Assembly: GCA_041946755.1 (NCBI GenBank)
Contig: JBHGBB010000081.1
Span: 1-14,826 of the forward strand
Direction of reading: 5' to 3'
Source: JBHGBB01 sp041946755
GTDB taxonomy: Bacteria; UBP4; UBA4092; JAOAEQ01
DNA length: 14,826 bases
The translations under genes were made by a program, and so were the position numbers. The first letter of the stretch is position 1. Every line of letters begins with the position of its first letter. The notes under the pieces are model-generated. The model was not told where the DNA came from and did no database searches. It saw only the letters and a program-made list of their open reading frames with translations. Below, piece by piece: positions 7,196 to 13,622 of this stretch.

Positions 7196-8413
7196 TTAAT
7201 TCCTAACTTTTTCTTTGAGGTTAGTTATAGAGCACTGCTGGATATTCATCCGATGCTTTTCGAATGCGGCAGGGTATTTTAACCCGCTGCCGGTAACAAT
7301 CAGAACGATGGTATCTGAAGGTTTAAGTTTCTTCTCCCGATGCATCTTTTCGATTGCCGCTAAGGGGACTGATGAATCCGGCTGACCGAATATTCCGCAT
7401 CCCGCCATTTTCTGCTGCGCCTTTATTACTTCCGCATCTGATACCGCTACCGCGATCCCATTATGCTCTTTAAGTTTCCGGAGTACCTGGTTCCCGCTCG
7501 GTGGAAAAGGATTATCGATCGCATGGCAGAGGGTATCAGGTTTATCTATCCGAGTAATCGTCTCCTGATTATTCTTATAAGCATTATATATCGGAGAACA
7601 ACCGCTAGCCTGCGCGCATACCATCCGAGGTATCTTATTAATCAACCCGGCAAGTTTGAATTCTTCGAATCCTTTAAGAATCCCTCTGAAGTTGCCCCCG
7701 GAACTAGTCGGTACTACCACATAATCCGGCACCTTAAACTGGAGCTGTTCGCATAGCTCAAATGCGATAGTTTTCGACCCTTCTACCCGGAATGGAACAT
7801 CGGAATTGATAAAATATATCTGATGCTGTTTCCCCAGTTCCAAACTATCGAAATAGAGTTGCCCATAATCCCCCTTAACTTTAATCAAGGTAGGATGATA
7901 AATCGCAATCGGCTGAATCTTTTCCGGAGGCAGAGTAGCGCTGACTAATATCAGAGTTTCTACTCCGGCTCTCGCACCATATGCGGCAACAGAAACCGCC
8001 ATATTCCCGGTCGATATCGTCCCAATCCGGTTATATCCTAATTCTAGAGCATGCGCTAGACCGGTTACCGTACCCCGGTCTTTAAACGACCAAGTAGGGT
8101 TTTGGGTCTCATTCTTAAATGAAATCCGGGCTACCCCTAGTGCCTGAGCTAAAGCCGGAGTATCGATTAAGGGAGAGAACCCTTCATGCAGAGATAGAAT
8201 AGGATTAACCTTATTCTTGAATGGGAAAAAGGCGGAATACCGGTCGAGGATAGTTTGAGTAAGCGAATTGCCTTCGGTGATGTTAGGAAAATCGGGTTCA
8301 ATATATTGAGCCCCTACTTCGAGCGGTTCAGAGCATTCATCGCATCGGGGATATACCCGGTTAAGAGGATAAGTCTTTTTGCAATTTGTACAAATCAATT
8401 TCTTCTGTTTCAT
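7196..8413 (-). CDS. thrC: Threonine synthase with N-terminal zinc ribbon
   Basis: The enzyme converts O-phospho-homoserine to threonine in the cytoplasm, using pyridoxal phosphate (PLP). It has 405 residues. Cys8, Cys11, Cys24 and Cys27 form a small zinc ribbon of the kind found on archaeal-type and many bacterial threonine synthases. The fold-II PLP core follows: NETQNPTWSFKDRGT at 101-115 with Lys111 as the PLP-binding lysine, STGNMAVSVAAYGARAG at 134-150 (the loop that holds the cofactor ring), SSGGN at 237-241 as the phosphate-binding loop, and TGSG at 374-377. The start has an AGGG Shine-Dalgarno site about 10 bases away and begins directly at the ribbon. The gene lies 50 bases after the zinc-finger membrane protein gene and may be read with it. 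No other threonine-pathway gene is in the window. A related PLP enzyme is less likely given the Zn ribbon and motif set. Confidence 0.93.
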   Translation of the reverse strand: MKQKKLICTNCKKTYPLNRVYPRCDECSEPLEVGAQYIEPDFPNITEGNSLTQTILDRYSAFFPFKNKVNPILSLHEGFSPLIDTPALAQALGVARISFKNETQNPTWSFKDRGTVTGLAHALELGYNRIGTISTGNMAVSVAAYGARAGVETLILVSATLPPEKIQPIAIYHPTLIKVKGDYGQLYFDSLELGKQHQIYFINSDVPFRVEGSKTIAFELCEQLQFKVPDYVVVPTSSGGNFRGILKGFEEFKLAGLINKIPRMVCAQASGCSPIYNAYKNNQETITRIDKPDTLCHAIDNPFPPSGNQVLRKLKEHNGIAVAVSDAEVIKAQQKMAGCGIFGQPDSSVPLAAIEKMHREKKLKPSDTIVLIVTGSGLKYPAAFEKHRMNIQQCSITNLKEKVRN

Positions 8414-8463
8414 AGTATTTATCCCTAATATACTTAGTTAAATATGAAATTAAATAATAAGAG

Positions 8464-10329
8464 TTAAGCTCCCTTTATCACCTCAGGATAAGTTGAAATA
8501 ATCTCAAGCTTAAGTTGGGAAATTCGATCCATATACTCTTGCGATGCAGTCGGAGAAACCCATTTCATTGCCTCTTCTAAATGCCGGTATGCTGCAGCGC
8601 CATCGCCTTTTTCAGCCTGCATTTGAGCTAGCGTTAAAAATAAGCCACCTTCGCTTCCAAGGTTGATATTATCCCGCAATTCATTTAACGCTTTACCCAG
8701 AAGATTACTCAAGGTAGCACTAAATCCCGGGTCCGGGTCTGCCGGTTTTATCGGTTCCGGTAATCGTTTGAAATCGAGCATCCGTCCCGAACCGTTACAC
8801 TTTTCACAAGGATAGCTATAATAATGTGTTACTTGCTTTTTAATAATCGAGGTAACCTCACCGGAACCATCGCAGGTAGAACAAGCCACTATTTGTTGCC
8901 CGCGATAAATAGCACCGCCATATGCCGGATTGGTTGGGTCTCTCGGTTCATAAATACCTCTAATAACCTTGCCATTCCCTCCGCAAGTAGGGCATCGTTT
9001 ACGTTCGGTTATTTCTTTAGTAGCATAAGAATCGTTTATTTCCCCGGAACCGTTACAATAACTACACCGTACTCGCGGAAGTGAATTGATTCCTTGCCAC
9101 CACTGTTGATGTTCCGATTCATACTTATCTAGTTGATGAGTATATTCGATATACTTATCCGCCTGGTCGGTAGATATCTTTTCCAGAATTGCTGTAGCCG
9201 TTTCTCGAAGATAGGTCTCTAAAGAAATCCGTACCGTACAATCACTTTTAATCCATTTTTGCATAACTTGAGCAGCTTCAGCTTTTCTGGGTTCAAGAAA
9301 GGGCGGGATAACCAAACTAACCAACTCGAACCGTGTGCTCTTTGTTATATACCCCAGCGTGGTGATGTTATCGAAGGCAAAAGGCCACCGGAGTTTGGTG
9401 GGATCGGAAAGCAATGATACCACTAGCTCTTTGATTGTGAAAGGGGATGAGAAAAACCAGGTTAATTTATATTTCAGGTATCGTTTCTGCGTCCATGCTT
9501 TCCATGCACTAACGGTATATACCAAGCCGATAATAAATAGGAAAAATGCTATTAATAGATAGAAGATTACAATCACATATGGATTTAATAGCGACTCCGA
9601 ATAGCGATCAAGATTGTTAATGGTATTATTTTTAACATTGATAATATAATCCCACTTATAGCCTAGGAGCGATAATACTATGATCCAGGGAATAATAGCC
9701 GCGAGAATACTTTTTACCAGTTTATTAATTGAAAAGGAATAATACTGCTGGAGCAATTCTTTGCCTTGCAAGGTATCCGGTGTGGTAACGGTTGTGGCGA
9801 AGGCATTGGTAGTTGGCTGAGAAACACCGTCAGCCGGAGCCGATTTCTGATTCACCGGGATAGTTTTATCCGCCGTATTCTTCCATAATACTATCGATAC
9901 AATAGTCAGAATCAGGGAAATAATAAATATTACTATAGTTGAGATACCGATAATAGCGGTGATATCATCATCCGGGTTACCTGTATAAGCAAGATAAAAA
10001 AAAATGAAGATGGAAATAATAGAGACTGTACCGCAGCCTATCGAAGTAATTTTATACCACCGAACCGATTTACCGCTCGAAAAGAAGACCGATTTTATGG
10101 TTAGTATACTCGAAACGATAAAACTAACCAAAAATACCAGGCACATCAAATCAGTAAATCCATGGTTCGTTTCATTCTCATTCATCGAGACAAAAACAAT
10201 GATGGCGAGGGAAACAAAAGAAATGGAACCAAACAATATTGCTCTGAACCAGTTAGGTCGTGCTTGGGTATTGCGATTGCTGGGAATGGAGTTGGAGCTC
10301 ATATTAAGAACTCTTTTTAGCATGGTCAT
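8464..10329 (-). CDS. Six-helix membrane protein with DnaJ-like zinc-finger region and TPR-like end
   Basis: The product has 621 residues, and I recognise no family for the whole protein. Six membrane helices are visible at about 29-48, 60-83, 95-115, 123-149, 205-224 and 250-276, with a Thr/Ala/Pro-rich linker (about 151-190) between the fourth and fifth. A soluble region follows. It carries four CxxCxGxG-type motifs at 422, 446, 483 and 508 (CSYCNGSG, CPTCGGNG, CSTCDGSG, CEKCNGSG), the pattern of the DnaJ central zinc-binding domain, but no J domain is present. Residues 560-590 look like one TPR-type helix pair (FLTLAQMQAEKGDGAAAYRHLEEA). The zinc-finger part probably faces the cytoplasm and may bind unfolded protein or act as a scaffold; this is inference. 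The start is uncertain: ATGs at 10329, 10323 and 10302 all lack a strong Shine-Dalgarno site. It lies between nicO and thrC, all on the same strand. Confidence 0.82.
   Translation of the reverse strand: MTMLKRVLNMSSNSIPSNRNTQARPNWFRAILFGSISFVSLAIIVFVSMNENETNHGFTDLMCLVFLVSFIVSSILTIKSVFFSSGKSVRWYKITSIGCGTVSIISIFIFFYLAYTGNPDDDITAIIGISTIVIFIISLILTIVSIVLWKNTADKTIPVNQKSAPADGVSQPTTNAFATTVTTPDTLQGKELLQQYYSFSINKLVKSILAAIIPWIIVLSLLGYKWDYIINVKNNTINNLDRYSESLLNPYVIVIFYLLIAFFLFIIGLVYTVSAWKAWTQKRYLKYKLTWFFSSPFTIKELVVSLLSDPTKLRWPFAFDNITTLGYITKSTRFELVSLVIPPFLEPRKAEAAQVMQKWIKSDCTVRISLETYLRETATAILEKISTDQADKYIEYTHQLDKYESEHQQWWQGINSLPRVRCSYCNGSGEINDSYATKEITERKRCPTCGGNGKVIRGIYEPRDPTNPAYGGAIYRGQQIVACSTCDGSGEVTSIIKKQVTHYYSYPCEKCNGSGRMLDFKRLPEPIKPADPDPGFSATLSNLLGKALNELRDNINLGSEGGLFLTLAQMQAEKGDGAAAYRHLEEAMKWVSPTASQEYMDRISQLKLEIISTYPEVIKGA
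8785..9066 (-). other. Four-repeat CxxCxGxG zinc-binding region
   Basis: This part of the membrane protein covers residues 422-515. Four motifs with eight Cys could hold two zinc ions by pairing repeat 1 with 4 and 2 with 3, as in DnaJ. The gaps between motif starts (24, 37 and 25 residues) are wider than in typical DnaJ, with the extra residues between fingers. Confidence 0.8.
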
Positions 10330-10418
10330 GTTTATGGGATTTCATAAACCAAGAGCAATCCAGCATGTAGTATCATCAGGTTCATGTTTACATCGGTTCG
10401 TGCTATCGAGGCAATCTT

Positions 10419-11138
10419 TTATAATCCTAGAAATTGGATTGCCAAACCGCAAAGGAGAATGGTTGCACCGGCTAACGCATGGCTATATCGTTCAATCTTT
10501 TTTAAAGGAATAAACGATACTCCCAAATATCCGATAAGAATAATGGTCATCATGGTAGCGATGGTAACGGTACCGAAAACTGCGGTAACCAGTATCATAC
10601 CGAACAGGCTATGTTTCGCTGCCGGATACATTAAGAGCGGAATCAATGGTTCGCAAGGGCCGAAAACGAATACGGTAAACAGTATCCAGGGAGTAAGATT
10701 AATGGCAGTATGGTCTTCCGATTCATGGATATGGAGATGTTCGTGGGTATGCTGATGGTCATGGATATGAGTCCCTTCATTCAGATGGAAATGGAGATGC
10801 TGATGCGGTTTATTCCGAATCGCTTTCCGTAGTCCCCAGATGAAATAGACCAGACCGAAGGTAATTAAAGCCCAGGCAGCGATATTCCCTCGAATCGATT
10901 CGATAGCCGAGAGTTTGGTCACCGCTACCCCTAACGCTATACCTATCAGCCCGATAATAACCGAACTGCCGATATGCCCTAATCCGCATAAAAACGATAC
11001 CCAAGCAGTCTTAAATTTCGACCATTGTTTCGCTTTAGCAATAACGATAAACGGGAGGTAATGGTCAGGACCGAATAAGGTATGCAGAAATCCAATTGAA
11101 ATAGCCGTGATGGATAGCACCACTAATTCTTGTGACAT
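10419..11138 (-). CDS. NicO/UreH-like nickel or cobalt transporter
   Basis: This 239-residue membrane protein probably moves Ni2+ or Co2+ across the inner membrane. Helix 1 carries GFLHTLFGPDHYLPF (16-30), the His...Asp-His signature of nickel/cobalt transporters. Helix 2 has CGLGHIGSS (51-59). A cytoplasmic or periplasmic loop at 112-143 holds 13 His, a typical metal-binding loop. FGPCEPLIPLL at 159-169 opens the second half, which has two or three further helices. The signature here is His-x5-Asp-His rather than the classic His-x4-Asp-His. Uptake and efflux (RcnA-type) cannot be told apart from sequence. There is no Shine-Dalgarno site; a possible promoter at 11144-11173 would make a nearly leaderless message. 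It lies 116 bases after queH and 89 before the zinc-finger protein. No urease or hydrogenase gene is nearby. Confidence 0.82.
   Translation of the reverse strand: MSQELVVLSITAISIGFLHTLFGPDHYLPFIVIAKAKQWSKFKTAWVSFLCGLGHIGSSVIIGLIGIALGVAVTKLSAIESIRGNIAAWALITFGLVYFIWGLRKAIRNKPHQHLHFHLNEGTHIHDHQHTHEHLHIHESEDHTAINLTPWILFTVFVFGPCEPLIPLLMYPAAKHSLFGMILVTAVFGTVTIATMMTIILIGYLGVSFIPLKKIERYSHALAGATILLCGLAIQFLGL
10710..10805 (-). other. His-rich metal-binding loop of the transporter
   Basis: Residues 112-143 contain 13 His, mostly at alternating positions, plus several Asp and Glu. Such loops bind Ni, Co or Zn in this transporter group. Confidence 0.75.
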
Positions 11139-11143
11139 AAAAT

Positions 11144-11173
11144 ACTATATCATGATTTAAATGAAGCCTGCAA
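11144..11173 (-). promoter_or_regulatory. Possible promoter of the NicO-like gene
   Basis: Read on the reverse strand, TTGCAG (11173-11168), an 18-base spacer and TATAGT (11149-11144) resemble a sigma-70 type promoter. The -10 ends only 5 bases before the ATG, so transcription would begin at or near the start codon, consistent with the missing Shine-Dalgarno site. An ATCATGAT palindrome overlaps the spacer and could be an operator. Confidence 0.35.
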
Positions 11174-11187
11174 AATAGGGGAATATT

Positions 11188-11220
11188 TTAATCAAACTCA
11201 CCGCCGGTGGGTTTAATTAA
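11188..11220 (-). terminator. Possible terminator after queH
   Basis: A 15-position stem (11188-11202 with 11206-11220, loop GCC) has one mismatch and one G-T pair. On the reverse strand it is followed by an AT-rich stretch with few consecutive T. It lies 34 bases after the queH stop. It shares the CAAACT(C/G)ACC arm and 3-base loop design of the hairpin at 7135. It may be partial, allowing read-through to the NicO gene. Confidence 0.55.
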
Positions 11221-11254
11221 CCACAATAAAATCAACGGAATATTTAGCTGGCTT

Positions 11255-11785
11255 TTATCGGAGACTATACTTGCAGCCACAATAGTTTTGCCGGTATAGC
11301 TGGTATTCTTTCGCAAGGGCACAACTCTGTTTAAACCCGTCTTTCTTCTTAAAATCGCCGGGATAAAATGAGATCGCATAGTTTGATGCCAGTTCTAATC
11401 CGATCTGGTTAATAATCGTTGCCGATTTATACGGGCTGATGGTTAAGGTTGAAGCGAAAGAATCGAATCCTTTTTCTTTCGCCAGCTTTGCGGTATGCTC
11501 TAACCGGAACCGATAGCAGAGTTCGCACCGTTTTCCGCCTTCCGGTTCATGTTCGTATCCTTTAATCGCGTCTAGCCACTGGTTAAGATTATATTCGCCG
11601 ATATTCAGCGGAATCCCGATTTGGCCGGAGAATCGCTGCATCGTATCTAATCTCCGCCGATATTCTTCTTCCGGATATAGGTTCGGGTTATAGAAGAAGC
11701 CGGTTACCGCAAACTCTTGCTGTAAAACCTTAACAACGTGCGTTGAACAAGGAGCACAACAGATGTGTAGTAATAAAGAAGACAT
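11255..11785 (-). CDS. queH: Epoxyqueuosine reductase QueH
   Basis: QueH carries out the last step of queuosine synthesis, reducing epoxyqueuosine in tRNA to queuosine without cobalamin, unlike QueG. The product has 176 residues, a usual length. The family motifs are all present: LLHICCAPCS at 5-14 (Cys9, Cys10, Cys13), FFYNPNLYPEEEYRRR at 30-45, GGKRCELCYRFRLE at 83-96 (Cys87, Cys90), the TLTISPYK strand at 113-120, and YRQNYCGCKYS at 164-174 (Cys169, Cys171). These cysteines hold the iron-sulfur cluster and the extra metal in the family. The start is firm: an in-frame stop lies two codons upstream and the ICCAPC motif lies near the N-terminus. The Shine-Dalgarno site is weak. The gene is divergent from rrf2 and first in a possible reverse operon with nicO; no other queuosine gene is in the window. 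Confidence 0.95.
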   Translation of the reverse strand: MSSLLLHICCAPCSTHVVKVLQQEFAVTGFFYNPNLYPEEEYRRRLDTMQRFSGQIGIPLNIGEYNLNQWLDAIKGYEHEPEGGKRCELCYRFRLEHTAKLAKEKGFDSFASTLTISPYKSATIINQIGLELASNYAISFYPGDFKKKDGFKQSCALAKEYQLYRQNYCGCKYSLR

Positions 11786-11880
11786 ACCCGATTAAATCCC
11801 AAATATCAATCCGCCTAACGAGGGCTAAAATCCAAATCCCCAATGCCAAATAAAGTTCAAAATCTTAAAGCTAATCCTTA
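11786..11880. other. Low-complexity AAATCCC-type stretch upstream of queH
   Basis: The segment repeats variants of CAAATCC(C) with A-rich spacers (AAATCCCAAATAT, AAAATCCAAATCCCCAATG). It shows no gene. It looks like the short degenerate intergenic repeats found between genes in several uncultivated bacterial groups, but I cannot confirm other copies here. Confidence 0.35.
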
Positions 11881-11902
11881 AATTAAGAGGAGTTACATTC
11901 TC

Positions 11903-11932
11903 TTTACTGAAAACGCCATACAATGATATAAT
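11903..11932 (+). promoter_or_regulatory. Predicted promoter of the rrf2-mcsB-clpC group
   Basis: TTTACT at 11903-11908, an 18-base spacer and a perfect TATAAT at 11927-11932 form a good sigma-70 type promoter 42 bases before the rrf2 ATG. A short dyad (TTAAGAG at 11883-11889 against CTCTTTA at 11900-11906) overlaps the -35 and could be an operator for the Rrf2 protein itself, since family members often repress their own operon. Confidence 0.55.
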
Positions 11933-11973
11933 AGAATGTTAGAATAAACTAGTGTTGATTGAGAGAAATTGCT

Positions 11974-12417
11974 ATGGAACTAACCCGGATGGGTGAATAT
12001 GCGCTTCGTGGAATGGTGTATTTAGCCTTATATCGCGATAATAAAGTAGTATTGCTCAAAGATTTATGCGCTGTACAAGATACCCCGCGCGCGTTTATGA
12101 TAAAGATTTTCCAGCAGCTATCGAAAAAAGGGCTGGTTAAATCGGTTCGCGGGAGTAAAGGCGGGTATGTTTTAGCGAAACCGGCGAGCCAAATCTCGTT
12201 ACGCGATATCATTGAAGGGGTAGAAGGGCCGATTTTCTTAAACCGGTGTCTGATTCGGAAAATGGGCTGCGATCGCAGCGATAAATGCCCGTTACATCCG
12301 GTTTGGAAAGAAGCCCAGGAATGCTTACTGGCGGTTTTAGATAAGCATACCCTATCAGAATTAGCCGACCATGCCGCGCAATTGTTAAAAAAGAAACCGG
12401 TAAAAGCAGCCGTCTAG
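11974..12417 (+). CDS. Rrf2 family regulator with three-Cys Fe-S signature
   Basis: This is a 147-residue DNA-binding protein of the Rrf2 family (IscR, NsrR, CymR and RsrR group). The ATG at 11974 gives the family's usual opening MELTRMGEYALRGMVYLA; an in-frame TTG at 11959 would add five residues and is less likely. The winged helix-turn-helix covers about 1-66, with the recognition helix near 38-52 (PRAFMIKIFQQLSKKG) and wing VRGSKGGYVLAKP at 58-70. Cys92, Cys99 and Cys105 (Cys-x6-Cys-x5-Cys) match the ligands of Fe-S-sensing members, so iron-sulfur, redox or nitric-oxide sensing is likely. A Lys-rich tail ends the chain. It is followed 65 bases later by mcsB, in the place where Firmicutes have ctsR. 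A predicted promoter lies upstream. Confidence 0.92.
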   Translation: MELTRMGEYALRGMVYLALYRDNKVVLLKDLCAVQDTPRAFMIKIFQQLSKKGLVKSVRGSKGGYVLAKPASQISLRDIIEGVEGPIFLNRCLIRKMGCDRSDKCPLHPVWKEAQECLLAVLDKHTLSELADHAAQLLKKKPVKAAV

Positions 12418-12482
12418 TAAACCTTAGCGCGGAATGGCGATAATATTTATTCGAGAAGTAACCAAACATATCCAGGATTGTT

Positions 12483-13529
12483 ATGGCGGAATCGAAGTTT
12501 GAGAATAACCATATCCCATGGTTTACGGCAGTAGGTCCGGTTTTTGATACGGTTATCTCCAGTCGGGTTAGGTTGGCACGAAATCTAGCCGGATATTGCT
12601 TTCCACATCAAGCGAGTCCGCCGGAGTTGGAAAGCGTTATCCAAACCGCGATTGCTGCTACTAAACAAGTCGACCGATTGAAAACTGCGGTACCGATGCT
12701 TTTAGACCAGTTTCCTCCACTCAATCGCCAGTATCTTTTAGAGCGGCATCTGATATCGCAAGAACATAGTAAAACCGGTAAACAGCGGGCTGTTATAGTC
12801 AGTAAAGATGAAACGCTCAGCGTGATGGTCAATGAAGAAGACCATTTGCGGATGCAATGTCTAATGCCCGGGTTTTCGGTGAACACTGCCTGGGAGGAAA
12901 TCAATCAGCTGGATGACGAATTAGCGCAGTATCTGAACTATGCGGTAAGTGCACATTGGGGATATTTAACCGCTTGTCCGACAAATGTTGGTACTGGAAT
13001 TCGCGCTTCAGTGATGTTGCATTTACCGGCGTTAGCGATGACGAAACAGATCGAAAAAGTCTTGCAATCGGTCGCGCAATTAGGATTAGCGATCCGCGGA
13101 ATATATGGCGAAGGAAGTGAAGCGCTTGGCGACTTATACCAGATTTCGAACCAAACCACATTAGGGAAATCGGAAGAAGCGATTATCGCCTATATCGAAG
13201 ATTATGCGAAACAGATTATCAGCCGGGAACAGACAGTCCGTAAACAATTGTTAATAGAAGCAAGGCATGATGTAGAAGATGCGGTATATCGCGCGTATGG
13301 GATATTAAGCCACGCCCGGTTGATTTCCGCTCGAGAAACCTTGGGATTATTATCGCATTTACGGCTTGGCGTCAATCTAGGGTTGATAAACGATATTTCG
13401 TTGACGACGATTAATGAATTAATGATTATTACCCAACCCGCACATTTGCAAATGACAGTTAATCGAGGACTGGATAGTAGAATGCGGCATATGATGCGGG
13501 CGCAGCTCATTCGAGAGCGAATTGGATAA
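12483..13529 (+). CDS. mcsB: Protein-arginine kinase McsB
   Basis: McsB transfers phosphate from ATP to arginine side chains of proteins, marking them for ClpCP. The product has 348 residues, the usual length. The guanido-phosphotransferase features are present: SSRVRLARN at 26-34 (nucleotide-binding Arg), VNEEDHLRMQ at 116-125 (catalytic Glu region), TACPTNVGTGIRASVMLHLP at 163-182 (Cys165 loop) and RGIYGEGSEALGDLYQISNQ at 205-224. The C-terminal segment RHMMRAQLIRERI at 335-347 aligns with the RDxxRA allosteric phospho-arginine-binding motif, but His336 replaces its Asp. AGGA precedes the ATG. It lies 65 bases after rrf2 and 93 before clpC, likely one operon. The zinc-binding activator McsA, often the preceding gene, is absent here. 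Confidence 0.96.
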   Translation: MAESKFENNHIPWFTAVGPVFDTVISSRVRLARNLAGYCFPHQASPPELESVIQTAIAATKQVDRLKTAVPMLLDQFPPLNRQYLLERHLISQEHSKTGKQRAVIVSKDETLSVMVNEEDHLRMQCLMPGFSVNTAWEEINQLDDELAQYLNYAVSAHWGYLTACPTNVGTGIRASVMLHLPALAMTKQIEKVLQSVAQLGLAIRGIYGEGSEALGDLYQISNQTTLGKSEEAIIAYIEDYAKQIISREQTVRKQLLIEARHDVEDAVYRAYGILSHARLISARETLGLLSHLRLGVNLGLINDISLTTINELMIITQPAHLQMTVNRGLDSRMRHMMRAQLIRERIG

Positions 13530-13549
13530 CTTATTGCTTTATAACCATA

Positions 13550-13604
13550 CTAGAGCCCGAAAGGCTAACGATTCGAGATTAATATTTTACATTTCGGACT
13601 CAAG
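13550..13604. promoter_or_regulatory. Inverted repeat in the mcsB-clpC gap
   Basis: Left arm 13550-13562 and right arm 13592-13604 match at 11 of 13 positions and are separated by 29 bases. The right arm ends 18 bases before the clpC ATG, just ahead of the AGGA site at about 13609-13612. It could be a leader hairpin or an operator controlling clpC apart from mcsB. There is no T-run. Confidence 0.35.
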
Positions 13605-13622
13605 AGTTAGGATTGATTAAAT

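Noticed and set aside
7967..8017. Met in the STGNM cofactor loop of threonine synthase, where Thr is common
   Set aside because: The rest of the active site is intact, and this change probably marks a normal subgroup rather than a defect.
10004..10755. Two overlapping forward frames of 169 and 123 codons
   Set aside because: They run antisense across the zinc-finger membrane protein and the NicO-like gene, which have recognisable motifs; the forward products have none.
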